Source: Eupeodes corollae (lineage: Eukaryota; Arthropoda; Insecta; Diptera; Syrphidae). Taken from it: DNA of 64,000 bases. The position numbers and the translations under genes were made by a program. The stretch lies in the NCBI RefSeq assembly GCF_945859685.1, contig NC_079148.1:90897007-90961006 (forward strand), in the 5' to 3' direction. The notes beneath the pieces were generated by a model. That model saw nothing but the letters and a program-made list of their open reading frames with translations, was not told the DNA's origin and did no database searches. Below are positions 55,690 through 64,000 of this stretch, piece after piece; the stretch's first letter is position 1, and each line of letters opens with the position of its first letter.

Positions 55690-56545
55690 CGGAACTGCCA
55701 ATCTATCCTGTATCAGACAGCATCTATCTAAGAGATCATGTAGCAAATTACCTTCACTCTGGGCTCAAGCCGACTGCTTAAAAACAGCCGTTCCGTCAGA
55801 GCGAAGGCTCCTCTGGCCCTGGTCAGAGCAGCATTTATATGTCTGTCAATAAAATACGGATCTAGCCAGATACCGAGGTACTTCACTACACTTTTGCTCG
55901 CTAATGGCTTCCCCTGAAGATCCCTCGTGGCCCTAGCCAACGTAGTCCGGAACAGAATTGTCTCCGACTTGTGGACATTCATTTTCAGTTTAAAGTCGTC
56001 GCAATATCGCTGAATCTAGTCGAAATCACGCTGCAAGAGAATTCTAATAACCTCAACCTTTCGGGCCTTTCTGTACGCAATTAGATCGTCGGCGTTCATA
56101 ATTGCTGTTACATTGACAACAAACTTTCTACCGTTAAGCATATCATAAAGTATATACAACAATGGCTTGCTTATGCCAAGCCTGCTCAGTTTTAGGTAAA
56201 GACCCTCTAACCATAGGATGTCAAAAGCTTTTCCCAAATCAATCAGAATAGCACCTGTCATTGTTGTTTTGATGGCCCGCCTTGAACCCGAACTGTTTAT
56301 CCGGAATTATTTTGTTGTCCGCAGTCATTTTAGTTAGAGCCCTATTTTATTATCTATTGACTTATCGACCGAAGATTTGACGGATTGGAGTTGTTCTTTC
56401 CCTTTTTCGGGAGAGGATGATTCACAGTGGTCGTCCAATGCACTGGATAATATGCATTATTCAGTGCATTATTGAAGAGTGTGGTGTGAATTTCAATTGC
56501 TTCCATCGGCACCTGCTGACAAATTCGTTTTGAGCTCAAAAGAAA
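55690..56545 (-). pseudogene. Non-LTR reverse transcriptase relic
   Basis: Minus-strand order: ICQQVPMEAIEIHTTLFNNA and NHPLPKKGKNNSNPSNLRSI (about 56360-56520), then, after a deletion, MTGAILIDLGKAFDILWLEG (motif A, about 56210-56260), LSRLGISKPLLYILYDMLNG (about 56140-56190), NADDLIAYRKA (motif C remnant with NADD, about 56070-56100) and KYLGIWLDPYFIDRHINAAL and RARGAFALTERLF (about 55780-55880). Motif B is missing and frames change. Clade not resolved (Jockey/CR1-like). Confidence 0.8.
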
Positions 56546-56639
56546 TGAAATCGATATTGATAAATTGAATTTCAGATTACCAACTTACATTTTGAATCGA
56601 ATAAAATTTAATTTCGAGTGAATGTTTAATGTACTCGTA

Positions 56640-57245
56640 GAACCACGCTTATAATGAATCCTTGCAATAGCCTAGAATCATTCTGCCGTTTACTCGTATG
56701 TAGAACGCATTAAAGTTTTTGGCAGTCATGAGGAAAACACATTTCAAATAATTTTTGATAATCATGAATTTATCGACTACCGGAAATTGGTCTTGAAGAA
56801 TTAACGAAAGAATTTTGTATGCCTTTGGTTTTATAATTTTAAGAGAAGTGGATTCACATGCCCCTTAATACGCCGCATCGTAAACAACAATTTTTGATTT
56901 ACAATAGTAATACTTAACTCAGAGCTTTCTTAACTGTACCACAATACATCACTTGATTTTTTACCCTTGTTTCCATTTTGTTTCCAGGCTTCCAATTTTT
57001 CAATATATATTTGCCTTTTTCCTAAAAAAGTAAAAGTACAATTTTATAGCCCCATTTTGTATACAATTATGTAAATCATAATGCGTACCACCTTCAATAA
57101 GTCTGACTTGGTCCATAATATTTGTCCCCAAAATACCACAAATTATCCACTGTGCATCTCCGTCATTGCCGCCTTGCCATTCTAAAACTTGACGAACAAA
57201 AAAGTGAATGTTAAGATTGTTCCGATAAATAAGTCCAACAAATTA
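56640..57245 (-). pseudogene. Unrecognised coding-like region upstream of gene C
   Basis: On the minus strand a frame without usable Met reads FVGLIYRNNLNIHFFVRQVL, EWQGGNDGDAQWIICGILGT and QVRLIEGGTHYDLHNCIQNG (57245-57050). Further on another frame gives TSLKIIKPKAYKILSLILQD and FPVVDKFMIIKNYLKCVFLM (about 56720-56850), both with non-random composition. I do not recognise the family. An old transposase is the likeliest origin, but decayed host exons are possible. Confidence 0.35.
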
Positions 57246-57249
57246 TAAA

Positions 57250-57640
57250 AAAAAATAATAAACTAGAACCTTCCCGAAATGTTTCCTCTCGCATAGAAAG
57301 GTATAGAATTTTATTCAAATTAAGATGATTTTTTTTTTATTTTAATTTTGACTCATTCAAATGGTGGCGATAGCACGACATCAAGCACGCGAATCGATGG
57401 CTAACGCTTAGCAAACCCATTCTTTTGATACCTAATTTATTTTTATCTTATTTTTGGCTTTGACGAAAAAATACCGCCGCCGTACACCGCTCTCACTCTT
57501 CTCCCAAAAGGCGGCATCATATACCAGTATGTTTATGCGGATAAGTATTAGGTGTTATGGAAGGCGTTGGGATTGGTGATGGTGAGAATGAGCATCTTCT
57601 TCGGCATTGATTTGCTGATGATGGTTTTGGTCACTTTTGA
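57250..57640. other. Upstream flank of gene C
   Basis: Less AT-rich than its surroundings (for example ATAGCACGACATCAAGCACG near 57370 and ACCGCCGCCGTACACCGCTC near 57470). It presumably includes gene C control sequence; no site can be named. Confidence 0.4.
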
Positions 57641-57659
57641 ATGCCATTATGGTGTTCCA

Positions 57660-57700
57660 TATAAATATCATAGTGATTTTGAAAATCATTATCATTCGTC
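57660..57700 (+). promoter_or_regulatory. Gene C core promoter (TATA plus initiator)
   Basis: TATAAATA at 57660-57667 and TCATTCGTC at 57692-57700; the initiator A (57694) lies 34 nt from the first T. The nine-base initiator block equals that of gene B. The predicted 5' UTR before ATG at 57746 is about 52 nt. Confidence 0.8.
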
Positions 57701-57745
57701 TTTAAACTTTGTGGTGATATAGAAACAGACAAGATTGTTACCAAA

Positions 57746-58505
57746 ATGGTAGGTGATTGATATTTGCCTTTAAGTTCAGTGATCTATTTCATAACTTCAT
57801 AGTTTTTGTTTAAATCTTTTTGAAAATTAATTATTTATTGTATTAATTGTGAATGAATCCTAAAGTTTGTGTTTTGAGTATTTTGTCTTTGATTTATTGT
57901 AAGAGGAAACGGACATTCTTCAAATAGTAGGAAGTCTTGAAATGTTTAATGGTTTAATTAAAATAACAGTTTCAATTATTGTGTTACATAAACGGTGTTC
58001 ATGTTTACCTGAGACATTTAAAAACAATTTAACCTGCTCCTTTTGTCGATTCTTCACTGTGCAATATTTATAAATCGAAATGACAGATCTATTGGATTCA
58101 TCGATAAACTAGCATCTTAGTGAAAAATCTATGGAACAAAATTCCTAACAACTTTTTTTTAATCCACAGAAATTCACATTGATTGTTGCTCTTGCCTTAA
58201 TTGGATGCGTTGTAGCCGATGTCTCACACTTGGGACGTCGTCCAGTGCTTGATTCAGCCACCCAAGGGCCAAACCCACAAGACATTGCCACCCCCGAACC
58301 CGAATACATTGATATCGATCTTCCAGAGCCACCACGACCAGCTCCAGTGCGTGCTGCCGTTGCTCCTCGTGCTCAAGCCCCTGTCTTCAACACCATTCCA
58401 GCCCATCATGAACCCGCACCAGCTCATGTCTACTCACCAACCAGTGGATACCGTTACAAGCGTCCAGTCTCTTACTACAGACGCACTCATCGCCTCCGTT
58501 ACTAA
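57746..58505 (+). CDS. Gene C: small secreted GYR-motif protein
   Basis: Two exons: ATG alone at 57746-57748, a 421-bp GT-AG intron (57749-58169) and exon 2 at 58170-58505; 112 residues. The signal peptide is M-KFTLIVALALIGCVVA, then DVSHLGRRPV (the DVSH start is shared with gene B). The middle is acidic and Pro-rich (EPEYIDIDLPEPPRP), then Ala/Pro-rich. The C-terminus is SGYRYKRPVSYYRRTHRLRY, with one GYRYK motif and a Tyr/Arg-rich tail like the end of the gene A repeats. No YLPP motif is present. It is likely an extracellular structural protein related to A and B. Sure of the gene, unsure of the role. Confidence 0.9.
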
Positions 58506-58661
58506 ACAATCTGCCATAATGTCTATTCAATCGTTGTCATCAGTTTTCAGTTAAACGTCATTAACTGCTTTTTGGTTGCGCAAGCTTTTCCATGTGATAA
58601 AATTATGATGGGATTAATGCGATGACCTCTTATCATAATTGAAAACATTTAAACAAAGTCT

Positions 58662-58667
58662 AATAAA
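58662..58667 (+). terminator. Gene C poly(A) signal
   Basis: AATAAA about 157 nt after the stop codon, comparable to gene B. Confidence 0.55.
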
Positions 58668-58679
58668 TTATTTATAAAT

Positions 58680-59690
58680 CTCAAGACTTCGGCTTTAATT
58701 ATTCAGTTGACGAAAATTGCATAACACTCGTATAGCGGTTCAGATGCTATTAGCATAGTTTTTGAATTTTCTACGCTTACCACCACTTCCGATAGCTACA
58801 GCGGCTACTGCCTTCTAGACGTGAAGTTGTCTTGAAAATGAAATGATCATATTTCTTCTCCTTATTATTTAAGCTGAACTTAAGTAAGATTCATCATGAG
58901 ATGCCATTTCGTTAATTAATTCTAAAATCAAGCAAATGACGCTTCTCAATAGATGGCGGTAAGATATTTATATTCTCTCACACAAATCTTTAAGTGTTAA
59001 TATACTTTCTAAATTATTAATAGTTGTTGCTATGGCCTCTTGCTTAGTTTTGGCCTTGCAAAGATCATTTCCGCAAGAGGTGTATTTTTTGAAAATTTCA
59101 GTGTGCTTGTGATGTAATGTAATAAACCATCGTGTAAAAGGGTTTTTAAATTGTTTTTAATGGAGCATTATTCTTCTTCACCTTCTCCAATGTTTTCTTG
59201 TAAGCTTTTTTAATATGTTTGAAGAAGTTGTTAGCCTCGAGTCTTTGATGTAAGCCTTAAGTTTATTCGGTCACGGATTGAATTACATGACGAATGAGAT
59301 AGTGTTACCTTGTTTCGATTATCGCTATAATAAATGGATATAAAGGTCATTTATCGATGGTATACTCGTACAAATTACAATACGGAATTACGTATTTTAC
59401 ATAACCAATAAAATTTTCATTAAGATAAGGGCTCTTCGACGAATTTAACATCGGTTACAAAATAGCTTACCATTCATTTTTGGTGTAGCAATGATTAAAT
59501 TACAATCGATTTGTTGTAAAAAAAATTCTGGTGCACTTTAGGCTCTATGAACTTATTACTATTTCAAGGCAGGTACTATTAAATGTGAACGTCATTTTAA
59601 CTACAACTACAACAACGACAGAGTTGCATTTTTTATCTTGCGATATCTGAACTAAAATATAAAACTTTGAAAGATTACCAGACATTTAAT
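58680..59690. other. No recognisable gene
   Basis: AT-rich spacer downstream of gene C; no coding, RNA or repeat signal that I can support. Confidence 0.4.
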
Positions 59691-59699
59691 ATTGGGTGT

Positions 59700-60215
59700 G
59701 ATGTTCATTTCTAGAAAGATCACTTCTGATGATCCATTCAATGTAGACAATCCCATCATTGCCAATTAGATGAATTAAAGATTGACATAATTTGGTTAGG
59801 AGCATGCCTGATGAATGGAAACTGGGTATTATTGTCTCCTCAACATTGCATGCAAGATATTTTCATCCGTGATATGTAAACGTTTAAAGCATGTCTGATA
59901 TCAGTATGGTTTTAGACCATGTCAAAGAAAGTCAACAGTCATAAATGGTCTTAACGGTTAGTGAGGTAAAACCAAAGAATATACTGACATTAACAAAGGA
60001 CCCAAAACACCGGTATGTCACGGTTTAAACGTCACCAAAGAGAGTTGCAACTTTAAGGTAATTTAAGACTTTGTATACCTGAGCCACGCTATGAACGAAG
60101 AAAATAAAACCAGCACTGCGATTAAACGAAACATTACTCCTGCTAGCCTTTGTTTCTTTCGGTTTAGAATGCAATTCAGTAGCAAATCCCAAAGTGTCCC
60201 TATGTAAGATCTCTT
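59700..60215 (+). pseudogene. Decayed RTE-clade relic
   Basis: Short plus-strand blocks line up in order with the element at 36625-40127: DDPFNVDN (about 59728), NIAYKIFSSVICKRLK (59842-59890), YQYGFRP (about 59905), LTVSEGKTKEY-type sequence (about 59950), VIXDFVYLSHAMNEENKTST then AIKRNITPASLCFF (60055-60165). Gaps and stops separate them. It is an older copy of the same group. Confidence 0.8.
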
Positions 60216-60277
60216 TTTCCTAGTTTTTTGTTTAAAAAAATTAAGATATAAATCGTAATACTAATAATAATTATAAT

Positions 60278-62340
60278 AAAAAGAGGCTAGGGGTGCGACC
60301 CACGCTCGTAACTCTCCATACCTTCTGTCGATTTTTCTTGCTTAAAATAATCATAATAATAATAACAAAAAGTCAATATCTTTCTTTCTTCTTCTATTAC
60401 TTGAGTCGAAAACTATTTTTAGTCTTAGTTTTTTGTTGTCTTTGTTGGACTGGGTGCTTTGTTAAAAAAGTTGTCAGATAAATTTTTCTATAAAAATAAC
60501 TGAACACCAGAATTTTGCATATGATGAAAGAGTTTGATTTCAAATTCTATTTTTGTTAACGAGAAATTAAGTCGAAAACTAATGTTTACGAATTTTAGAA
60601 CCATTTCTTGAAAGTTTTTATTTCTCATAAATAAAAACTGAACTTTGCTAAGAAATTTAGCACAGAATGAAATTTGTATGAAATCAATGACATCAATTTT
60701 TACTGAATGTCGAAAACAATATATTTTTTATAAGATGAAATTTATTAAAGCGGATGTTTTTAATTTTTGAAACGGTTCAAATCATATTTACCAAGTTTTA
60801 GCAATATTTTTTAAACGTTTTTGTTTTTTTTTAGAAAAATGTCAATTCGATCCAAAATATTTCTGAATGTTGTAAAATATATTTTTATAAGATTAAATAT
60901 ATTTGAAGTCAATATCTATAATTTTTAAAAAGATGTTTGAGTCAAAAATAAATTTTTACCAACTTTAGTAATTTTTTTTAAGTTTCTATTTTTTGTAAGA
61001 AAAACTGTTCATTCAATTTCTTAAAATTTTACCAAATGTCAGAAACTCCATTCTTCGTTGCGTAAATTAATTCGCATACAAAATAATTTTTTTTCATAAA
61101 ATTTTTTGGTGAAAATAATTTTTGTTTTAGTTTTTTTTTGCTTTTTTATAAATAATTAAATTAATATTTTTCCAAATTTTTATTAATTTGGTATAACGTT
61201 ACAATAAAATATAATGTACAGTTTAATTCAAGTAGCTAGTGTTATTGGTTCGTGAGAAATTCTTAATTATTGTAATTGGTGTGATTTGTTAAATTGAAAA
61301 TGTTTACATTTCTCGACGTTTCAAGGTCCCTAGAGTAGAAATGAAAGATATTTACAAAGATGTCTGACGTCCGTACGTTCGCGACGTTCCTTTCATCGTC
61401 CATAGCTCAAGAACCAGAAGAGATATCGACTTCAAATGAATTTTGTTATACAGATAATAAGGCGGAAAGATGCAGAAAGGGCTCTCAAGAAAACTGCGTA
61501 TTTTGGATAACCCTAAATATCTAAGGAACCAAAAATGCTAGAGACTTAAATTAAATTTTATATAGTATATTGCAACGTGATGCCAAACAAGTATATTTTT
61601 TGCAAAAATCCAAAAAACATTACTTAAAGTTGGTAAAAATTGAATTTCGACTTAAACATTTTTCAAAAATTTTATATTTTGGCTTCAAACTAATTTTAAC
61701 TTAAAAGAAATATTGTTTTCAAAATTCTGAAAAATTTCGAGAAAAATCGAATTGACAGTTTTCTTACAAAAAATAAAAACCTAAACCAAAAACTTAATAA
61801 AAGTTGATACAAAATTAGAGATATATAGAGATATTGGCTTTAAACTAATTTTATCTTTTAAAAAATTTTGTTGTCAACATTCAGTAAAATTTTGAGAAAA
61901 ATGTAATGGACAGTTTTTTTACAAAAACTAAAAACATTACTAAAACTTGGTAAAAATTTATTTTCGACTCAGATAGCTTTTCAAAAATTAAAAATAATGT
62001 CTTCAAACTTTTTTTATTTCACAGAAAATATTGTTTTCGATATTCAGTAGTTTTTTTAATAAAAATCCAACGGTGCTTTTTTCATAAAAAAAATAGTACG
62101 CAAATTTGGTAAAAATTGAGGTTCGGTTCTTGATATCTCTCAAATTAATTTCATTCATCCAGTTTGTAAAAATAAAAATACTAAAATTGGTAGATTTTCA
62201 GCCTTAACTATTTCTTTATATGAAAAATATTGTTGTAATTTCAAAATTTGTAAGAATAATTCAACTAACAACTTTTTTAACCCAACACAAAAACCTACAA
62301 ACCTAGTTATCAGTGTGGGTCGCATCCCAGCCTCTTTTTT
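60278..62340. mobile_element. Complete TIR-bounded foldback-like element (2.06 kb)
   Basis: Left end AAAAAGAGGCTAGGGGTGCG at 60278. The right end read on the minus strand is AAAAAAAGAGGCTGGGATGCG from about 62341, then GACCCACACTGATAACT. The left arm (60390-61080) and right arm (61620-62280) hold reverse-complementary, degenerate subrepeats (GAGTCGAAAACTA near 60403; ATTTTCGACTCAGATAGC near 61960). The centre carries CGACGTTTCAAGGTCCCTAG (61314) and a short GTCCGTACGTTCGCGACG. No transposase. Flanking TAA on both sides is compatible with a 3-bp target duplication. Confidence 0.8.
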
Positions 62341-62344
62341 TAAA

Positions 62345-62600
62345 TTGATATGGCAAGAAACTTACGTAATCCATTTTCTTGAGAGTCCTTCTTGCATTAT
62401 TATCTGTATAACAAAATGTATTTGAAGACGATATCTCTACAGGTTCTTGAGATATAGACAACGAAAAGAGCTTCCCGAGCGTACGGAAGTTCACATTCAT
62501 CTCTCTAAAAATCTTTTATTTAGACTCGAGAAACTTTTTTCAATTTTTTCAATTCGACATATCGGAGCAATTACAATAACTTCCTATTAGGAGTTAAAAC
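62345..62600 (-). repeat. Foldback-family arm fragment
   Basis: In reverse complement it matches the 28565-28870 region: AATTGTTATCT-type ATAACAAAATG...GACGATATC, GAACTTCCGTACGCTCGGG-type sequence and AAAAATCTTTTATTTAGACTC, ending with CATATCGGAGCAATTACAAT and ACTTCCTATTAGGAGTT. It continues outward from the TIR of the previous element, so it is a separate copy or the target of that insertion. Confidence 0.6.
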
Positions 62601-62604
62601 TTAA

Positions 62605-63585
62605 CAGGTGTAAAAGAGTCCAAGACGGCTGATTTATTTGACTATCATTAGGATATTTTCACGCAGGCACCGCATTATGTGCTTCGAACCCATTGCTTTC
62701 TAAGAAAATGGCATTGGCATAGCTTTTTGCGTTTTTCTTTAAAAAGCTTGCCAAATTATTTTAAAGAATTTCTTAATAGCTTTGGCTAATGGTTTTACAG
62801 CAGCTCGAAGGGAAAAATAATTTTTCTGTCTCAAAATATTGTATAACAAAGTTCAGTGTGAACAAAATATTGTGTGTTTAAAATACTTTAGGACGAAATT
62901 GTAGTCGGCCAAAATTCTACATTTCAAAAAAACACTCACTTTCATTTATTATCAAAAAATGTCCTTTTTCATCCTATATTATAGCAATTTTTAAAACTAA
63001 ATATTTTTGAAAATACACAATTTTTCACTAACTATATTGTGCATGAATTTTGTGTAAATAAATGTTTGTTAAATGTTAAATGACTTTTTTTCATGATCTT
63101 TTATTTTGAATTTTTGTTTTTCTTTTCGATGGTGTTTTTGTAATAATATTAATAATAACAAAAGTTGTTACTGTTGCTTATTATCTGTTATCTATTTGCT
63201 TTTTCATTTAACTCTGCTTTAACTTTAGTTCAGATATTCAAAAACAAAAATTATGCATTAAATCAAGTACTGGTTTTTAAAAAGAAGAACTACGCAAAAA
63301 CACACTTTTAAATTGTTAAGTTTACCTTTCCAGAAGTAAAGGCTAAGCGGTATTTCAAATTTCAATATTTATTAGTTGAAAATAATAATAGTTATTTTTT
63401 ACTTGATTTTCGGTATTGAATAAATCTTAAAAATAATATTTTCGAACAAGTTAATGTATGTTTTTACAAAGATACGAATAATATTAAAATCAAGTATTCT
63501 CTTACAAAATATACAATATTCTGACATAAAAAATGTATGATTTGTTCATACAGAATTTTTTCTATACTGTATTTTTAACTTATAA
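62605..63585. other. No recognisable gene
   Basis: AT-rich spacer with nothing that I can name. Confidence 0.4.
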
Positions 63586-63589
63586 TAGC

Positions 63590-64000
63590 CGTGTTTTGTT
63601 GGAAAATCTATCAATAGCATAGTAAGTTATTGCCTGAATAACAAAAACAATATCCGCAGTATGAATACTACCGATAAAGTTAGAGTAGATACTTACCACG
63701 GATGGATTTTTGACATTTATACTAGCCTCGAATTGATCTTATGTGATTTCGTTCTCAAATGTTGGTACATTTGTATCTCGATGGCTGTGTTCGTTGAGTA
63801 GTTGTTTATTTTTTATTAGTTTTAGTTAGTTTTTTTTCCTAAGTTAATTTCAACTTTTGATTTTCACAAGAGTTTCTTCTATTTGTGGTTTTTTTAAATA
63901 TAAAAATCTGTCTACTGCCGATGCGTATTCTGGAGAATTTTTTTACTATGCTATTTATAGAATGCCAAAAAACACGGGTAATGTTTAGTAATGCAGAATG
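63590..64000 (+). repeat. Dispersed repeat shared with 16180-17100 (copy 2, cut by window end)
   Basis: GTTTTGTTGGAAAATCTATC at 63594, CCACGGATGGATTTTTGACA near 63698, TTTTGATTTTCACAAGAGTT near 63855 and AAAAACACGGGTAATG near 63969 follow the order of the first copy, which spans about 920 bp. Confidence 0.7.

Overview
This AT-rich 64 kb window comes from an insect nuclear genome, most probably a brachyceran fly. It contains three compact secreted-protein genes of the GYR/YLP-motif type, known from Drosophila. These sit in a very large amount of transposable-element debris: non-LTR elements of the Jockey, RTE and RNase H-bearing groups, mariner and Tc1, hAT, PIF/Harbinger, Helitron, BEL/Pao, a tRNA-type SINE and large foldback-like repeats. 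There are no rRNA or tRNA genes, CRISPR arrays, operons or housekeeping genes that I can support.

Host genes. Gene A (3124-4078, minus), gene B (21448-22697, plus) and gene C (57746-58505, plus) share one architecture. A TATA box is followed 30-34 nt downstream by a TCATTY initiator. A tiny first exon codes only for the initiator Met, followed by a phase-0 intron. The second exon starts with a Lys and a hydrophobic signal peptide, then a low-complexity body carrying G-Y-x-Y and/or Y-L-P-P motifs. Gene A has four near-identical 57-residue repeats, each with an R-H-R-R site. Gene B is a Pro-rich protein of 13- and 10-residue repeats. Gene C is short and ends in one GYRYK motif. They look like a dispersed paralogous cluster of secreted, probably cuticle or extracellular-matrix, proteins.

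Repeat layout. 1-3.1 kb: dispersed repeat and a SINE. 5-7.5 kb: hAT (DUF4371 type) relic and Jockey-like LINE. 7.9-8.9 kb: foldback-family debris and a second SINE. 10-11 kb: RNase H LINE with a nested RTE 3' end. 12.1-14.6 kb: RTE-like and Jockey-like LINE relics. 17.5-20 kb: LINE and mariner relics. 24.2-26 kb: foldback debris and a Jockey-like LINE. 26.6-30.1 kb: a 2.3 kb hairpin element inserted in a dispersed repeat. 30.6-31.7 kb: mariner with TIRs. 32.7-34.3 kb: Helitron against a BEL/Pao gag fragment. 36.6-40.1 kb: nearly intact RTE element with target-site duplication. 41 kb: second Helitron relic. 43.3-50.1 kb: a 3.4 kb almost perfect tandem duplication carrying a dead Jockey-clade LINE. 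50-51.2 kb: hAT with 8-bp target duplication. 52.8-54.2 kb: Tc1 element with TIRs. 54.7-55.1 kb: Harbinger transposase. 55.7-56.5 kb: LINE RT. 59.7-62.3 kb: RTE relic and a complete TIR-bounded foldback-like element. 63.6 kb to the end: a second copy of the 16.2-17.1 kb dispersed repeat.

The host genes show no operon-like cooperation. Their link is common ancestry and a shared promoter and exon plan. All family calls rest on motif recognition by eye; no database search was run.
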